Shown: in pieces, positions 46,915-58,348 of the stretch | Layout: each line of letters begins with the position of its first letter | Position numbering within the stretch: the stretch's first letter is position 1 | NCBI GenBank assembly: GCA_036874045.1 | Contig: CM072343.1 | Coordinates: forward strand, 2,314,001 to 2,378,000 | From: Cymodocea nodosa | Taxonomy: Eukaryota; Streptophyta; Magnoliopsida; Alismatales; Cymodoceaceae | DNA: 64,000 nucleotides | Direction of reading: 5' to 3' | Notes under the pieces: model-generated | Seen by the model: the letters and a program-made list of their open reading frames with translations, nothing else | Database searches by the model: none | What the model was told of the DNA's origin: nothing | Translations under genes and position numbers: made by a program

Positions 46915-48195
46915 TAGGAGTAGTGCTAGGACAGAAGATAGAAAAATCTCCTAGAATGATTCATTATGCAAGCAAAACTTTAAATGATGCTCAAGTTAAT
47001 TATACAACCACTGAAAAAGAACTATTAGTTATTGTGTTTGCCTTAGAAAAGTTTAGATCATATCTGATTGGAGCTAAAGTGATAGTATACACGGATGATT
47101 CAACTTTAAAACATGTAATAGCAAAGAAAGAGATTAAATCTAGATTGATCTAGTGGATATTGTTATTGCAAGAATTTGATTTAGAAATTAAAGATAAAAA
47201 AGGTTATGAGAATGTAGTAGTAGATCATTTATCAAGACTACAAATAGAAAAATCAAACATTAAAATTAAGGATAATTTTTCTAATGAACAATTAATGACC
47301 ATAAACACAATACCTTGGTATGCAAACATAGTTAATTACCTAGTTACTAGTCTAATACCTAAATATTGGAATAGACATGATAAGAAATTGTTATTGTTAA
47401 GAGTGAAATATTACTATTGGGAAGACCCATACTTATTTAAGAAATGTCCTGATTTGGTTTTAAGGAGGTGTATTCCAAAAATTGAATTTCAGAGCATATT
47501 GTCTTTCTACCATGATCAAGTATGTGGAAGACATTTTGGTTTAGGAAAAACTATTGCCAAAATTCTGCAATGTGGATTTTATTGGTCAATACTATTCAAA
47601 GATGCTCATAAATACTGCTTAAGTGTTTAAGATGTCAACAAATAGGAAAGATATCAAAGAGGAATATGATGCCTCTAAACCCTATTGTTGAGGTTGAAAT
47701 CTTTGATGTGTGGGGAATAGATTTTATGGGTCCATTTCCTATATCTAATCAATTTAATTATATATTATTAGGGGTGGATTATGTATCTAAATGAATAGGA
47801 GTTATTCTTACAAAAACTAATGACAACAAAGTGATAGTACATTTCATAAGAACTAATATAATTGCTAGATTTGGAATACCTAAAGTTATTATTAGTGATA
47901 GAGGAACTCATTTCTGTAATAGAAGTTTTGAAGCCTTAATGAAGAAATATGGAGTAAATCACAAAATTGCAATATTATATCATCTACAAATAAGTGAATA
48001 AGTAGAAAGTGCAAACAAACAAATTAAGTTAATCTTAGAAAAAGTAGTAAATCCTACTAAAAAAGATTAGGCTAATAGATTAATAGATACACTTTGGGCT
48101 TATAGAACTGCTTATAAGACAAGCTTAGGTATGTCACCTTTTAGGATAGTATATGGAAAATGTTGCCATTTACCAGTTGAAATTGAACATAAAGC
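46915..48195 (+). pseudogene. Gypsy family A pol: RNase H and integrase (dead)
   Basis: RNase H: YASKTLNDAQVNYTTTEKEL, VYTDDSTLKHV and DHLSRL. Integrase zinc region from about 47450 (FYHDQVCGRHFG ... CLRCQQ in shifted frame), core with [28 protein letters not shown] and E around 48005 (the catalytic region, with a stop in it), then [20 protein letters not shown] and [12 protein letters not shown]. These are diagnostic of the Athila group. Stops occur at 47151, 47629 (frameshift), about 47794, 47999 and 48069. The integrase C-terminus is missing: the text after KAYW is Lys/Glu-rich and leads into the env-like ORF. Confidence 0.92.
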
Positions 48196-49326
48196 TTATT
48201 GGAGGAAGAAGAAAGAGAAGAAGTTGAGTAGGAAGTTGAATAGGAAGAAAAGAATTTGATAGATTCCTTTGAAGAGAATGAAACTCTTTAGCAACTTATG
48301 GAGAAAATACAAGATAAAAGTGTGGAAAGTTCTGCAAGTTCTCCACCACATTTCAGAACTGAAAGGTAGGAATCTCTGGATTATTTTCAGCAATAATTAC
48401 AACAACAAGCTTAGCAACTTGAGGAAGAAATTTAAGAACAAACCCCTCTAAAGCAACAAATCCAAATTCCTGACCTGTCTAAAGCAACTATTTTAAATGA
48501 AGTTCACTTTCGGAGTCAGGAAGCATACAACAAGTATTAAAAGATAAAGATGTATGATATTATTTATAGTAGGCCAATAGATTGGACTAGAATGGAGGAG
48601 ATTAAAGAATTTTTCGAATTCTAGGGCCTACTGGACTTTATTCCAAAAGAAAAAGGGTATGTAATTTATGAAAATTTAGTGCCCTATTTTTATGCAAATT
48701 TAAGAGAGGAAGATGGAAAATTAATTGCAAATGTGGAAGAAGTTAATATTCAGATAACAATTGGGCTTCTCCGCAACATTTTTGGATTGAAAAATGAAGA
48801 AATTGAAATTTTGGAAGAAACAACTATAGTGGAATGGACTGAATAGGAAATTAAGTAGTGCATAGCTAGTGACTCTCGTGTGCCAATAATTTATAGAATG
48901 AAGTACTCAAATGGAAAGACACACATGGTGGCAACTATACTAGTGAAGACTATTTATCAAAGACAAGGCCACGACATTGAATTGAGTTAATTTGTCAAGT
49001 GGGCCACATATGTAGTTGTTAACAGAATACAAGTAAATTGGTTCAAAGTATTCATCTCCAAGCTCAAATCAGTAAAGAAAAAGTTATTTTATGGAGATTT
49101 AATTCCACTATTGATGGTGGAAGGAATTGACTTCACGAAATGGTCATCTAAGAGGATAATATCTAGAGCCATTTTAGTGAAGGAATATAGAAATTATAAT
49201 GCTGCTGCTTTTTCTATTGCTAGACCTTCTAGAGAATTTACAGGAATTGTAGAACGTATAAATCAATTAGAGCAACAATTAGAAAAGCTCTAGATGGAAG
49301 TAGATGAATTAAGGAAGAAAGACTAA
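48196..49326 (+). pseudogene. Gypsy family A env-like third ORF
   Basis: Acidic/Gln-rich start, then RSQEAYNKYKIKMYDIIYS, IKEFFEF.GLLDFIPKEKGY, LVPYFYANLREEDGKLI, FGLKNEEIEIL, VVVNRIQVNWFKVFISKLKS and KKLFYGDLIPLL. It ends with a coiled coil (ERINQLEQQLEKL.MEVDELRKKD) and TAA at 49324-49326. The same fold of motifs is in the copia third ORFs at 1797-4060 and 46197-46914. In Athila elements the env-like gene follows pol, as here. Several in-frame TAG codons. No evident signal peptide or membrane segment. Confidence 0.8.
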
Positions 49327-50384
49327 ATGTATTATTCATCTACTTGTACTGAAAAATGTCTGATTGTAGGAAAATGTACACTATTTATATATATGAATGT
49401 TTGAACAGCAAGATGTTTCTGAATTAATGTTTGTGAATGGATGATTTAAAGCTGAATTGAATATTATATATCTATTTAAAGCTTGGCAGGATTGTTTTAC
49501 AAGTTTTACAATTTTATTAATGATGTAGTTAAATGCATGATGATTTGATAATGTCTAAATATATCTGCATACTAAAAAGCAAAATGTAAATTTTGCATAA
49601 TAGGAAATGAATTGTAAGTTAAATATGCATATAATGTTTAGATTTAAAGGAGTTTAAATTGGAACACTGCATTAATGTAATGAATGCAACTTTATTTAAA
49701 TTGATAAAATGCAAGAGAAAAAAAAAATAGAAGTTAAAAAGAGGAGTAAGGTTTTAGAAAAATTTGTTAAGTGTTAACTCAATGAAGTTAGTTCGTGGAG
49801 TTAACCTTAACTCCATGAGGTCCATAATAAAATATAAGGTTACTTCGTTGACTTATTTATAACTCAATGAGATTAGTTTGTTGAATTAGGAATAGTAACT
49901 GAGGCTAGTCCGTTGAGTTATCTGTAACTCAATGAGGTTAGTTCATGGAGTTAGTATAATAGTTATTCTTTTAGCCACGAACGAAACTTCGTGGGTTTAG
50001 CGGTTACTGAAATTTGAAATTAGAAGTGGAACACATATTCATAAAAATAGGAACCATACTATACGTTACAAGACACGTTCTTACAATGAAATTCATTTGC
50101 CTTATGGATGTGCATTATAAATATAGAACATAATATTATTTACTAGTTACCAACATTTGAGGAGAGAAAAGAAAATTCGTTGGGAAACTGGAAGGAGAAG
50201 TAGTTGATTCAACTTCATCTGTCAACAACTATTTACTGAGAACAAAGCTTTAGACTGGTATGTAATTAATTTTCTACACTTATTACTTTATGTTAAGAGT
50301 TTATAAGCACATGGACTCATTCTCTTAGTACTAAGCGAGTAGTAAGAACACCTACATAGGATTATTCAACATAGAGGCGTACTG
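49327..50384 (+). promoter_or_regulatory. Internal promoter-like region before gag copy 3
   Basis: Noncoding. Four or more TAACTCAATGA/TTCGTGGAGTTA type palindromes lie at 49765-49955. A good TATA-like CATTATAAATATAGAAC is at 50131-50147, followed by a leader and a candidate 70-nt intron (donor ACTG/GTATGTAAT at about 50259, acceptor TTCTCTTAG near 50328). No LTR end or primer site is visible between env-like ORF and gag. The function is inferred. Confidence 0.45.
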
Positions 50385-51645
50385 AAATATTTTCTAAATT
50401 AGACTTTAACGAAATCCTTAAGGGTGTAGCTAACCTTTCTTTGAAGGAGAACAAAGATATGGTTGCTCTAGTAGAAAAACCATTAGGGGAAATTTTGTAT
50501 CCTGAATTAGTTGATGAACCTTTATGTATTTGATTGCCAAACTTTGAGGGAGAGGTTTGAATTGAAGTCTAATTATATTAGTCAATTGCCACACTTTCAT
50601 AGATTAGAAAGAGAAGATGCCTATTATTTCCTTAGAGAATTCAACGAAGTTTGTCAAATGATGAAATGTCGAACATGAGTATAGATGCTATTAAACTTAG
50701 ATATATTCCTTTTTCTCTAAAAGACATAGTTAAGGGATGGTTATATACTCAGTCACCTGATTCAATTTCTGCATGGACTGAATTTTGCTCTATTTTTCTA
50801 GAAAAATATTATCCAACACATCAAACGATTAAAAAGAAAAAGGAAATATTAATGTGTAGCCAAAAACAAGGAGAATCATTCTAGACATATTTTGAATAAT
50901 TTAAAGATTTACTAACTCAATGTCCACATCATGCAATGAGTAAAACACAATTAATAGGTATAATTTATGAAGGCATAGATGTTTCAAGTAAATCTTTATT
51001 AGAATCTACTTGTCAGAATGGATTTTTAAAATTGTGTAGTGAAGAAGCATGAGCATACTTAGAAAACTTTGCAAAAAGAACTACTCAATGGGAAAACTTA
51101 GCTAAAGCTATTATAGATAAAAGAATATTGCCAAGGGGAATGCGTGAAATAGATTAAAGCACTATGCTTGAAGTTAAATTAACTAAGTTAACAAAGAAAA
51201 TAGAAGAGTTATCATTAAATCAAAAATTAGCAAAAAAGAATGCAAATATTAATGACTTAGATATTATTTATGCTAGAAACTAAAAAGATAACTTTGGAAA
51301 TTCTTATAACCCTAATTGGAGAAATCACTCGAACCTATCTTGGAGAAGTAATAATTTCCAGGGAGGAGAAAATATAAATGACAAAAATATAAGTTATGAA
51401 GCATTAATTGAACAAAGATCTAAAATAGAGAAGTTAGAAAAGATAATTCAACAATTAAACAATCGTCTAGATCATGTATTTGGAAATGCTGTCATTCAAA
51501 ATCAAAATATGAATAGAAATATACCCCCTAGACAGAAGGAATTAATAGAAGTTAGGCCTACTAAAGGATTGCCAATGCAAGCAGTACCTAACATTGTCAA
51601 TAGAATTGTTAAATTGATATCTCTTATGAGAGGGAAGCTGAATGA
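50385..51645 (+). pseudogene. Gypsy family A gag capsid ORF, copy 3
   Basis: Most complete capsid copy. It starts with FSKLDFNEILKGVANLSLKE, then PLGEILYPELVDEPLCI, a motif like the start of Athila gag. The capsid then reads QLPHFH.LEREDAYYFLREF (with a 1-nt shift), LRYIPFSLKDIVKGWLY and EKYYPTHQTIKKKKEI. YNPNWRNHSNLSWRS and a coiled coil follow, and the stop is at 51643-51645. Stops at about 50883, 51052, 51157 and 51281. It carries no zinc knuckle and no protease downstream; instead an F-box ORF follows 223 bp later. Confidence 0.88.
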
Positions 51646-51868
51646 AGTAGTATAATTGTTAGCAACTATGTATAATATAGTAAGTAGAAAAATATAAAAA
51701 GAAAAAAAAATGAAAGTTTAATTATAGTTAGTAATATTGTAGAGTTATTACTTAACTCAACGAACTTAGTCCGTTGAGTTATGACCTAACTCCACGAAGG
51801 TATGTAAATAGCTATGTTAATTTTATCTTTGTTTAAAATTTGGTTTATATTATACAGAATCACAATAG
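51646..51868 (+). promoter_or_regulatory. gag/F-box spacer with hairpin and mini-intron, copy 3
   Basis: Perfect inverted repeat TAACTCAACG (51753-51762) and CGTTGAGTTA (51772-51781) with a 9-nt loop. A candidate intron runs from GTATGT at 51800 to TATACAG at 51857 (58 nt, AAG/GTATGT donor). The F-box ATG is 12 nt later. It is conserved in position with the copy at 7399-7618. Confidence 0.5.
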
Positions 51869-53007
51869 ATGGAATTGATGAAATTACCACTAGATACACA
51901 AAGGGAAGTACTAGTAACTTATTAGCTAAAGATCCGTGTAGATTGTGTTGTGTGTTAAAAGAAATTAAAGAATGTATCAGAAAAAAATATTTTCATGGAC
52001 TACAAGCTACAAAGATGACTAATATTAGAGATGGATTTTTATGGAAGTCATTTAATCATAGTTCAATCAACTATGAATATCTGAATATGGAGGAAACTGT
52101 TGGAATTCTGCCTAATACATTAGAAGGAATAGATCATATTATGGGGATAGATGAATGATTAATTATTTATAAAACCAAACCAAGGTAGGCAATTCTGTTA
52201 CCCGATATTTTGATTAGAAATCCTATCACTAGAGAAGAATGGAATATAAGAAGACCTAATAGATTTGAAGTACCAACTGAAAATTGTGGGTTAGCTTTAA
52301 TATTTTTTGATAAAAATTCGACCATTCCTGAAAAATTGTATTACTAGAGACCAACTAGAAATTGGGATGAGGATCTATGTTTAAGTGTGTCTAATTTTCT
52401 AAATAGATCTTGGACTGAAAATATTATGATATATCTAGGATAGAAAGCATTAATTAACAATATACATGTCATACTTGATGGATATATATATCTAGTCATG
52501 GATATATCAGTTGCATTTAGATATGATTTATACATAGTAAACATAGATAGTTATGATGATGACTTTATAGAAATATTGCCTATACCTAGTGATATAACTG
52601 AACCACCATCTGCAGAACATGATAAAATTCAATTAGGAGTGTGGTATAATGAATATGATGACCCTATACTGTATTTAGTAAGATGGTGGGATGAACTGAT
52701 GAAATTTCAAATATGGATTATGAAAGACCTAAATGAATGGAAGTGGAAAGAGGAATATATTGAAATATATGTAGAAATAGAAATAACTATATTATCTTGG
52801 AACAGAAAAGGATCCCTCTCTGCATTTCAATTCATTAATGGTAATACACTTATATTTAGTATTGATAACATACTGCAAGTTTACAAGTTAAAAAGGAGAG
52901 CAGAATGCATTAAAACAGAATTAATAGCAAGAAGAATTATGCCTAAAAAGTTTGCTTGGACTAGCACGTTTATTCCAGTTGTCACTACTTTTCAATCATG
53001 TTCTTAA
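51869..53007 (+). pseudogene. F-box protein ORF in gypsy family A, copy 3 (longest)
   Basis: The only copy that reaches its own stop (TAA 53005-53007), about 375 codons. The F-box start MELMKLPLDT has a frameshift near 51905. Then come LAKDPCRLCCVLKEIKECI, DGFLWKSF and SINYEYLNMEETVG, then LIRNPITREEW, VPTENC, DGYIYLVMDISVAF, SYDDDFIEILPIPSD, LYLVRWWDELMKFQIWIMKD, LNEWKWKEEYIEI and FQFINGNTLIFSIDN. This order fits an F-box-associated domain: NPxTREW-like block, then a beta-rich repeat with QIWIMKD. Stops near 52156, 52187, 52346 and 52441 and at least two frameshifts. The C-terminal 170 residues (52498-53007) are open. A substrate-recruiting role in an SCF ligase is inferred from the family. 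Confidence 0.78.
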
Positions 53008-54033
53008 ATTGTGATTTTGTACTTTTAATGTTGTGTGTACTCTGCATTTATTTTTAGAAAAGGAAGAATTATTATTTTTTAGTTTCTGTTTTATTTATTT
53101 AGAAAAGAAAAAAGAAAAAAAAATATCAATCCAGTTTATTGGTATCTATTTTAGGAGACCAACTGGCTTGCTTGTGAGCCACCAAAAGCATAGGAGCTTG
53201 GGTTCCACACAAGACATTGATTTAACAATTTATGTTTTGTTGTTAAGTTGTTATTTTGTTATATATTCTACTTTTATTTGTGAATGAAAAGTTTTTCAAA
53301 ATTAAAAGTCGGAAGATATTGAAGGAGATATAAAGAACAAAATATGTAATTGATTACTTATCCTGAATTTACATTTAAAAATAGTTCGTGAAATTATTTA
53401 TTAACTCAACAAATTAAGTTCATTGAGTTAGGTGCTAAGTCAATGAAACAATATTCATGCTTGCTAACATTTTTTGTATTTACTATAAATCTTTTACATT
53501 GAGGACAATGCAAAATATAGGTATGGGGGGAGGTAATTAGATTAAATCCAAGTAACCTTGTTAATTAGAGGAATTAAGATTGTGCTGCAAATTTCTATGG
53601 AAATTGAAAATTTTTATGAATTTGTTGTAACTAACTGAAATTTCTTGCAACTATTTGATAATTGACATTGTAAAAAAAATTTAAGAACTATAACTACTTA
53701 AATGTTATATTTAGAATCTTATATAAGATGCTACAAATTTTACTATTAATACAAATCTAGATATAGTATCTTATGTTTTTACTAAATTTTATGAGTTTAA
53801 CAATTTCACGATTTTAAAAAGAAATTAGAATGCTTAACTGAAATTCAAGAAATGATCTGAAATCCTAAAAGAGCTGAAATGTTGATTTTTGGATTAAATG
53901 AAATACATATGATTAAGGATACATTTAATTTGATTGATTAAACTTGTAGAATGATTTATGTGTAAATCTTATTAAACTATATAAAATGTATGAGCTTATT
54001 GATATGGATTCATGTTTTCTGTAAATTATAAAA
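53008..54033 (+). other. Family A 3' region after F-box, with polypurine-like run
   Basis: Noncoding. GAGGACAATGCAAAATATAG followed by GTATGGGGGGAGGTA (53521-53535) is like the run seen before the 3' LTR of Athila elements, but no LTR follows. From 53880 the sequence is the cassette also found at 17881 and 505. It is cut at about 54034 by an LTR fragment. Confidence 0.65.
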
Positions 54034-55262
54034 GTAGGAATTCACTTGTGGAATGAAGAAGAAATCACCATCGTTGATATGAATGAAGGAAATCCAACTA
54101 ATCATTTAAGTAGAAATAGTTATTACTAAAAGAAATATAAAAGAAGAGGAGAAAGACAAAGAGAGAGTATGTGGAGAATCGTTCTAACTACAGGAAGCGT
54201 CACAAGTTCATTGAAGCTCTACACCACCACCAAAATCACCAACCATTAGAGGTTTGTGAAGATACTTTTCGGATGTTGGGTCGATTCCGAGTCAAACATG
54301 GTGATTGATAACCACTATGAGGAGTGATCGCGTTGCAGGAAGGGAAGTCATTTTCACCAAGCACTGACTCATATCTTAGATCGTAAAGCTTCTAACCTTA
54401 GTTTCGAGTTGATGCCAGTATACTAAAGAGGAGATCAACATACAAGTCTTGGTTCGCGATTCTATAGGGAGAGGAGGTAAGACTGTAGGTGATTAAGTTT
54501 TCAGTGGTGTAATCTCATCGCATGTAGTGACAGAAGTTCTTATTGTCAAGAGAGATTTTTACATTTCACCTTTCACTCATCTTCAATAGCATGTCAAAAC
54601 AAAAATACCAAAAACAATTAATATCTATGTTTACATTAATATTAAAGTGTTGTATTGTTTGTTTTGTATTGTGATTAATGTTATCATTGTTAGTAATGTG
54701 AATGTTTTATGTTTGTTTGATTCAGAAAATAGAAAATAGTTTTATTGTTTACTGAAATTGATTCATATAGAATACTAAAAATCTTAATGGTTACTATTTG
54801 AAATATCTAAATGTTAGTGTTGCTTAATGACAAATCTCAGATTAACTAACATTAAAGAGCTTAATTGATGTTATTTATATTCTATGGAACTGCCCAATGG
54901 TTAGCCGAATTCCTTTGTGAATAGTAGTATTTAATTGGAAAGGTAGACTCGTGGAATTAACTTAAGTCCACGAGGTAAGTCCGTTGAATTAACCATAACT
55001 CCACAAATTAAGTCTGTTGAGTTAACTGTAACTCAATGAAGTGCTTAACTGAACGCATATAAACTTCAATATAAAAATCAAAATAGTACACAATTCTTAC
55101 TCAATCTTTGTGGGATCAACCTGTACTTTCACACAAATACAATAGACATTGTGCACTTGTAGTAAAAATACAAATTAGACTTAATATCTAATTTGTGTAA
55201 AAAGTTGTTTGTTTACTTCTAAAAGAATTTATTAATACAAGTATAAAAACAAATCAAACAAG
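54034..55262 (+). repeat. Family A LTR fragment A8
   Basis: Plus-strand fragment covering the R-U5 part of the LTR (compare 56985-58215), from the TATA-proximal segment to the U5 end. No primer site follows it. Confidence 0.85.
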
Positions 55263-56254
55263 ATTTTTACACCAAACATGTAGCTTTCCAATTGAAGCCA
55301 CAAACCAATGATCCTTCTTGGATCAGACTTTTAGTGCATGGAGAGCTTTGAGAATCTTATTGTATTTCCAACTTTCCATCTATTCTCTATTGTATAAAAC
55401 CTGAATTATACTTTCTTCTGTAATGGTAGATGATCTACAATGTCTATATGTCTCTCTCTTATTTTCTTGTTCAATGATCTAGTTATATTTATATCTATAA
55501 TTCCAACGATCATATTTCCTTTCAATAGTACTAATCTGTTGTACTTGATCTTCTGACAATCCTTTAAATAGTAAGTTACCGTTTGATAACTTATCAATAG
55601 CTTTCTATCAATCTTCTTCTAGGTCAATAAGTTATTACTAACTTAATTAGTTGCTTTTCCTTTTACTCGTTAACTTAACGAGTTGTTCTTCCTTTTACTC
55701 TTTAACTCAATGAGTTGTGCACGTGAGATTTAACTAACTTAATGAGTTGTGCACCTAAGTTCTGTTCGGCCTTTTAACATTGAGTTGTGCTAACTCAATG
55801 AGTTGCACTCCCTTTTAAGCCTGTAACTCAATGAGTTGTTCCTTCTATATTTACATGTTGAGTTATTCTAGCTTAACAAGTTCTTCAACCTTTAAGTCTA
55901 TAACTCAATGAGTTGTTCCATGTGATCTCTTAAGTTCGACACATGAAGTCTTTGTAAAGTTGTAAAGCTATCTTAACTATTTGAGAAACTCGAATAGTTA
56001 ACTCATAACTATATGAGTTTTGCCTTCTTTCCTTAGTCATGTGATATTATAAGTTGTGCACATGAAAACCTTGTAAAGTCATAGAATAGTTAACTCATAA
56101 CTATACGAGTTTTACCTTCTTTCCTTAGTCACGTGATATTATAAGTTGTGCATGTGAAGTCACTTAAATACAAATAGTTAACTTATAACCTTTCGAGAAA
56201 CTTGAATAGTGATCTCATAACTATTCAACTTCTCCTACTTTACTCATGGAATAA
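55263..56254 (-). repeat. Diverged copia LTR piece
   Basis: Minus-strand copia-type LTR sequence with many AACTCAATGAGTTG and AACTATACGAGTTTT words and TCACGTG (55680-56230). It resembles the LTRs of copia A and E more than B; neither end was identified. Confidence 0.6.
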
Positions 56255-58243
56255 TGTTTAGAATGAAAAAGTGCATAATATTAACGGTTAAATGATGGTT
56301 AATTGCATAATATTTAGCTTATCATATGAGAATTAAGCCATTATGTTATAATTGCACTGTTATATGCTTTAATGAAGGAATCTACATAATTTCAGGAAAT
56401 TAGCGTTAATTAAGTACATTTTTGAACTATCGGTAAGTTGCAGGTTTTTAATTCCTAACTATCCAAATGTTCTGTTATTTTGGAGAGTTATATTGCATGT
56501 ACTAGACAAGTTATGTTTAAATGCTTAAAGAATATTTTATTATTTCCTAGAGTACACGTGTTGTAACCTTAATGCATGACTTAAGTGAATGTTTAGTAAG
56601 TTATCTAGTAACTATCTGAAATGCATCTAAGCATCGGATAGTTAGGTTTGTAACTATTCGAAATATCTGAACTTGTTAAGTTAGAATTATGCACGTGTAG
56701 AAATTAAATGTTTTAGTATATCATGTGAGTTGCACATGTAAAACTCGTTAAGTTAGCATAAATATACGCATTGAGTTACTTGAATATATATTAAGGTAAT
56801 GCGTTGTGTTAGTAGCTTATAAGTTATTTCTTTATTACACGTGTTTTATAGTTAAATCAACGAAGTAACTTCGTTGAGTTATCTATAACTCCACAGACCA
56901 TTTATTTTCTAATATGACACTATAGCAGTTGTAGAAATAGGAAATTCGAAGGAAAACCACGATTGCACGTATCACATAGAAATTCACTCATGGAATGAAG
57001 AAGAAATCACCATCGTTGATATGAATGAAGGAAATCCAACCGATCATCTAAGTAGAAGAAGTTACTATAGAAAGAAATATAAAAGAAGAAAAAAGACAAA
57101 AAAAGTGTGTGTGTAGAGGTGGAGAACCGTGCTAACTATAGGAAGCGTTAGAAGTTCCTTGAAGCTCCACACCACTACCAAAATCACCAATCATTAGAGG
57201 TCTGTGAGGATACTTTCCTAATGTCAAGTCGATTCTGAGCCAAACATAGTGATTGACAACCATTGTGAGGAGTGATCGTGTCGCGGGAAGGGAAGCCATT
57301 TTCACCAAGCATCGACTCATATCTTAGGAGATCGTAAAACTTCTAGCCTTGGTTTTGGGTTGATGCTAGTATGCTGAAGGGGAGATCATCTTACAATTCT
57401 GGATTCACGATTCTATAGGGAGAAGAGGCAAGATTTTAAGTGATTAAGTTTTCAGTGGTGTAATCGTGTCGCATGCAGTAATAGAAGTTTTTACTATCGA
57501 TAGAGATTTTTACATTTCACCTTTCGTTCATCTTTAAAAACATATCAAAACAAAATACCAAAAATAACCAATTATCTATGTTTACATTTAGTATTAAAGT
57601 ATTGTATTGTCTGTTTTGTATCGTAATTAATGTTATCATTGTCAGTATTGTGAATGTTTTATGTTTGTTTGATTCAGAAAATAGAAAATAGTTTTATTGT
57701 TTACTGAAATTGATTCATTCCAGATACTTAAAGATTTTATTGTTACTATTTAAAACATCTAAATGTTAGTATTACTTAATGATAAATCTAATATTAACTA
57801 ACATTAAAGAGCTTAATTGGTGTTATTTATAATTTGTGGAATCGCCTAATGGATGGCCAAATTCCTTTGTAAATAACAGTATTTAACTAGAAAAATAGGC
57901 TCGTGGAGTTAACTTCAGTCCACGAGGTTAGTTCGTTGAGTTAATCATCACTCCATGAACTAAGTCTGTTGTGTTAATTGTAACTCAACGGAGTGCTTAA
58001 CTAAACACATATAAACTCCAATATAAAAATCGAAACAATACACAATTCTTTCTCAATATCTGTGGGATCGACTTGTACAAGCACACAAATACAATATACA
58101 CTATGCACTTGCAATTAAAATATAAATTGGAATTAATATCTAATTTGTGTGAAAGGTTGTTTTTTTACTTCTAAAAGTAATTATTGATATAAGCATAAAA
58201 ACAAATTAAACAAGTTTAAGAATTAACTTAACAACCTCAAACA
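56255..58243 (+). repeat. Complete family A 5' LTR (A7, 1989 bp)
   Basis: TGTTTAGAATGAAAAAG to CTCAAACA, followed 7 nt later by the primer site. U3 holds TAACTATTCGAAA, CACGTG and AACTCGTTAAGTTA words at 56420-56890. The TATA-like AAATATAAAAGAAG is near 57075. The R-U5 segment at 57110-57500 is conserved among all copies. This is the reference copy for the family here. Confidence 0.93.
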
Positions 58244-58250
58244 AGTTTTC

Positions 58251-58269
58251 TGGCACCGTTGCTAGGAAA
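58251..58269 (+). other. Primer binding site of family A element at A7
   Basis: TGGCACCGTTGCTAGGAAA, matching TGGCGCCGTTGCCGGGGA (tRNA-Asp type, Athila/Tat) at most positions. Confidence 0.85.
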
Positions 58270-58348
58270 TTTAAGAAGCTAAGCAACTATGAGTGCTGTT
58301 TTGTTTTAATAGCAGAGAAGTGTTGTGTTTTATTTTATAATTGAGAAT

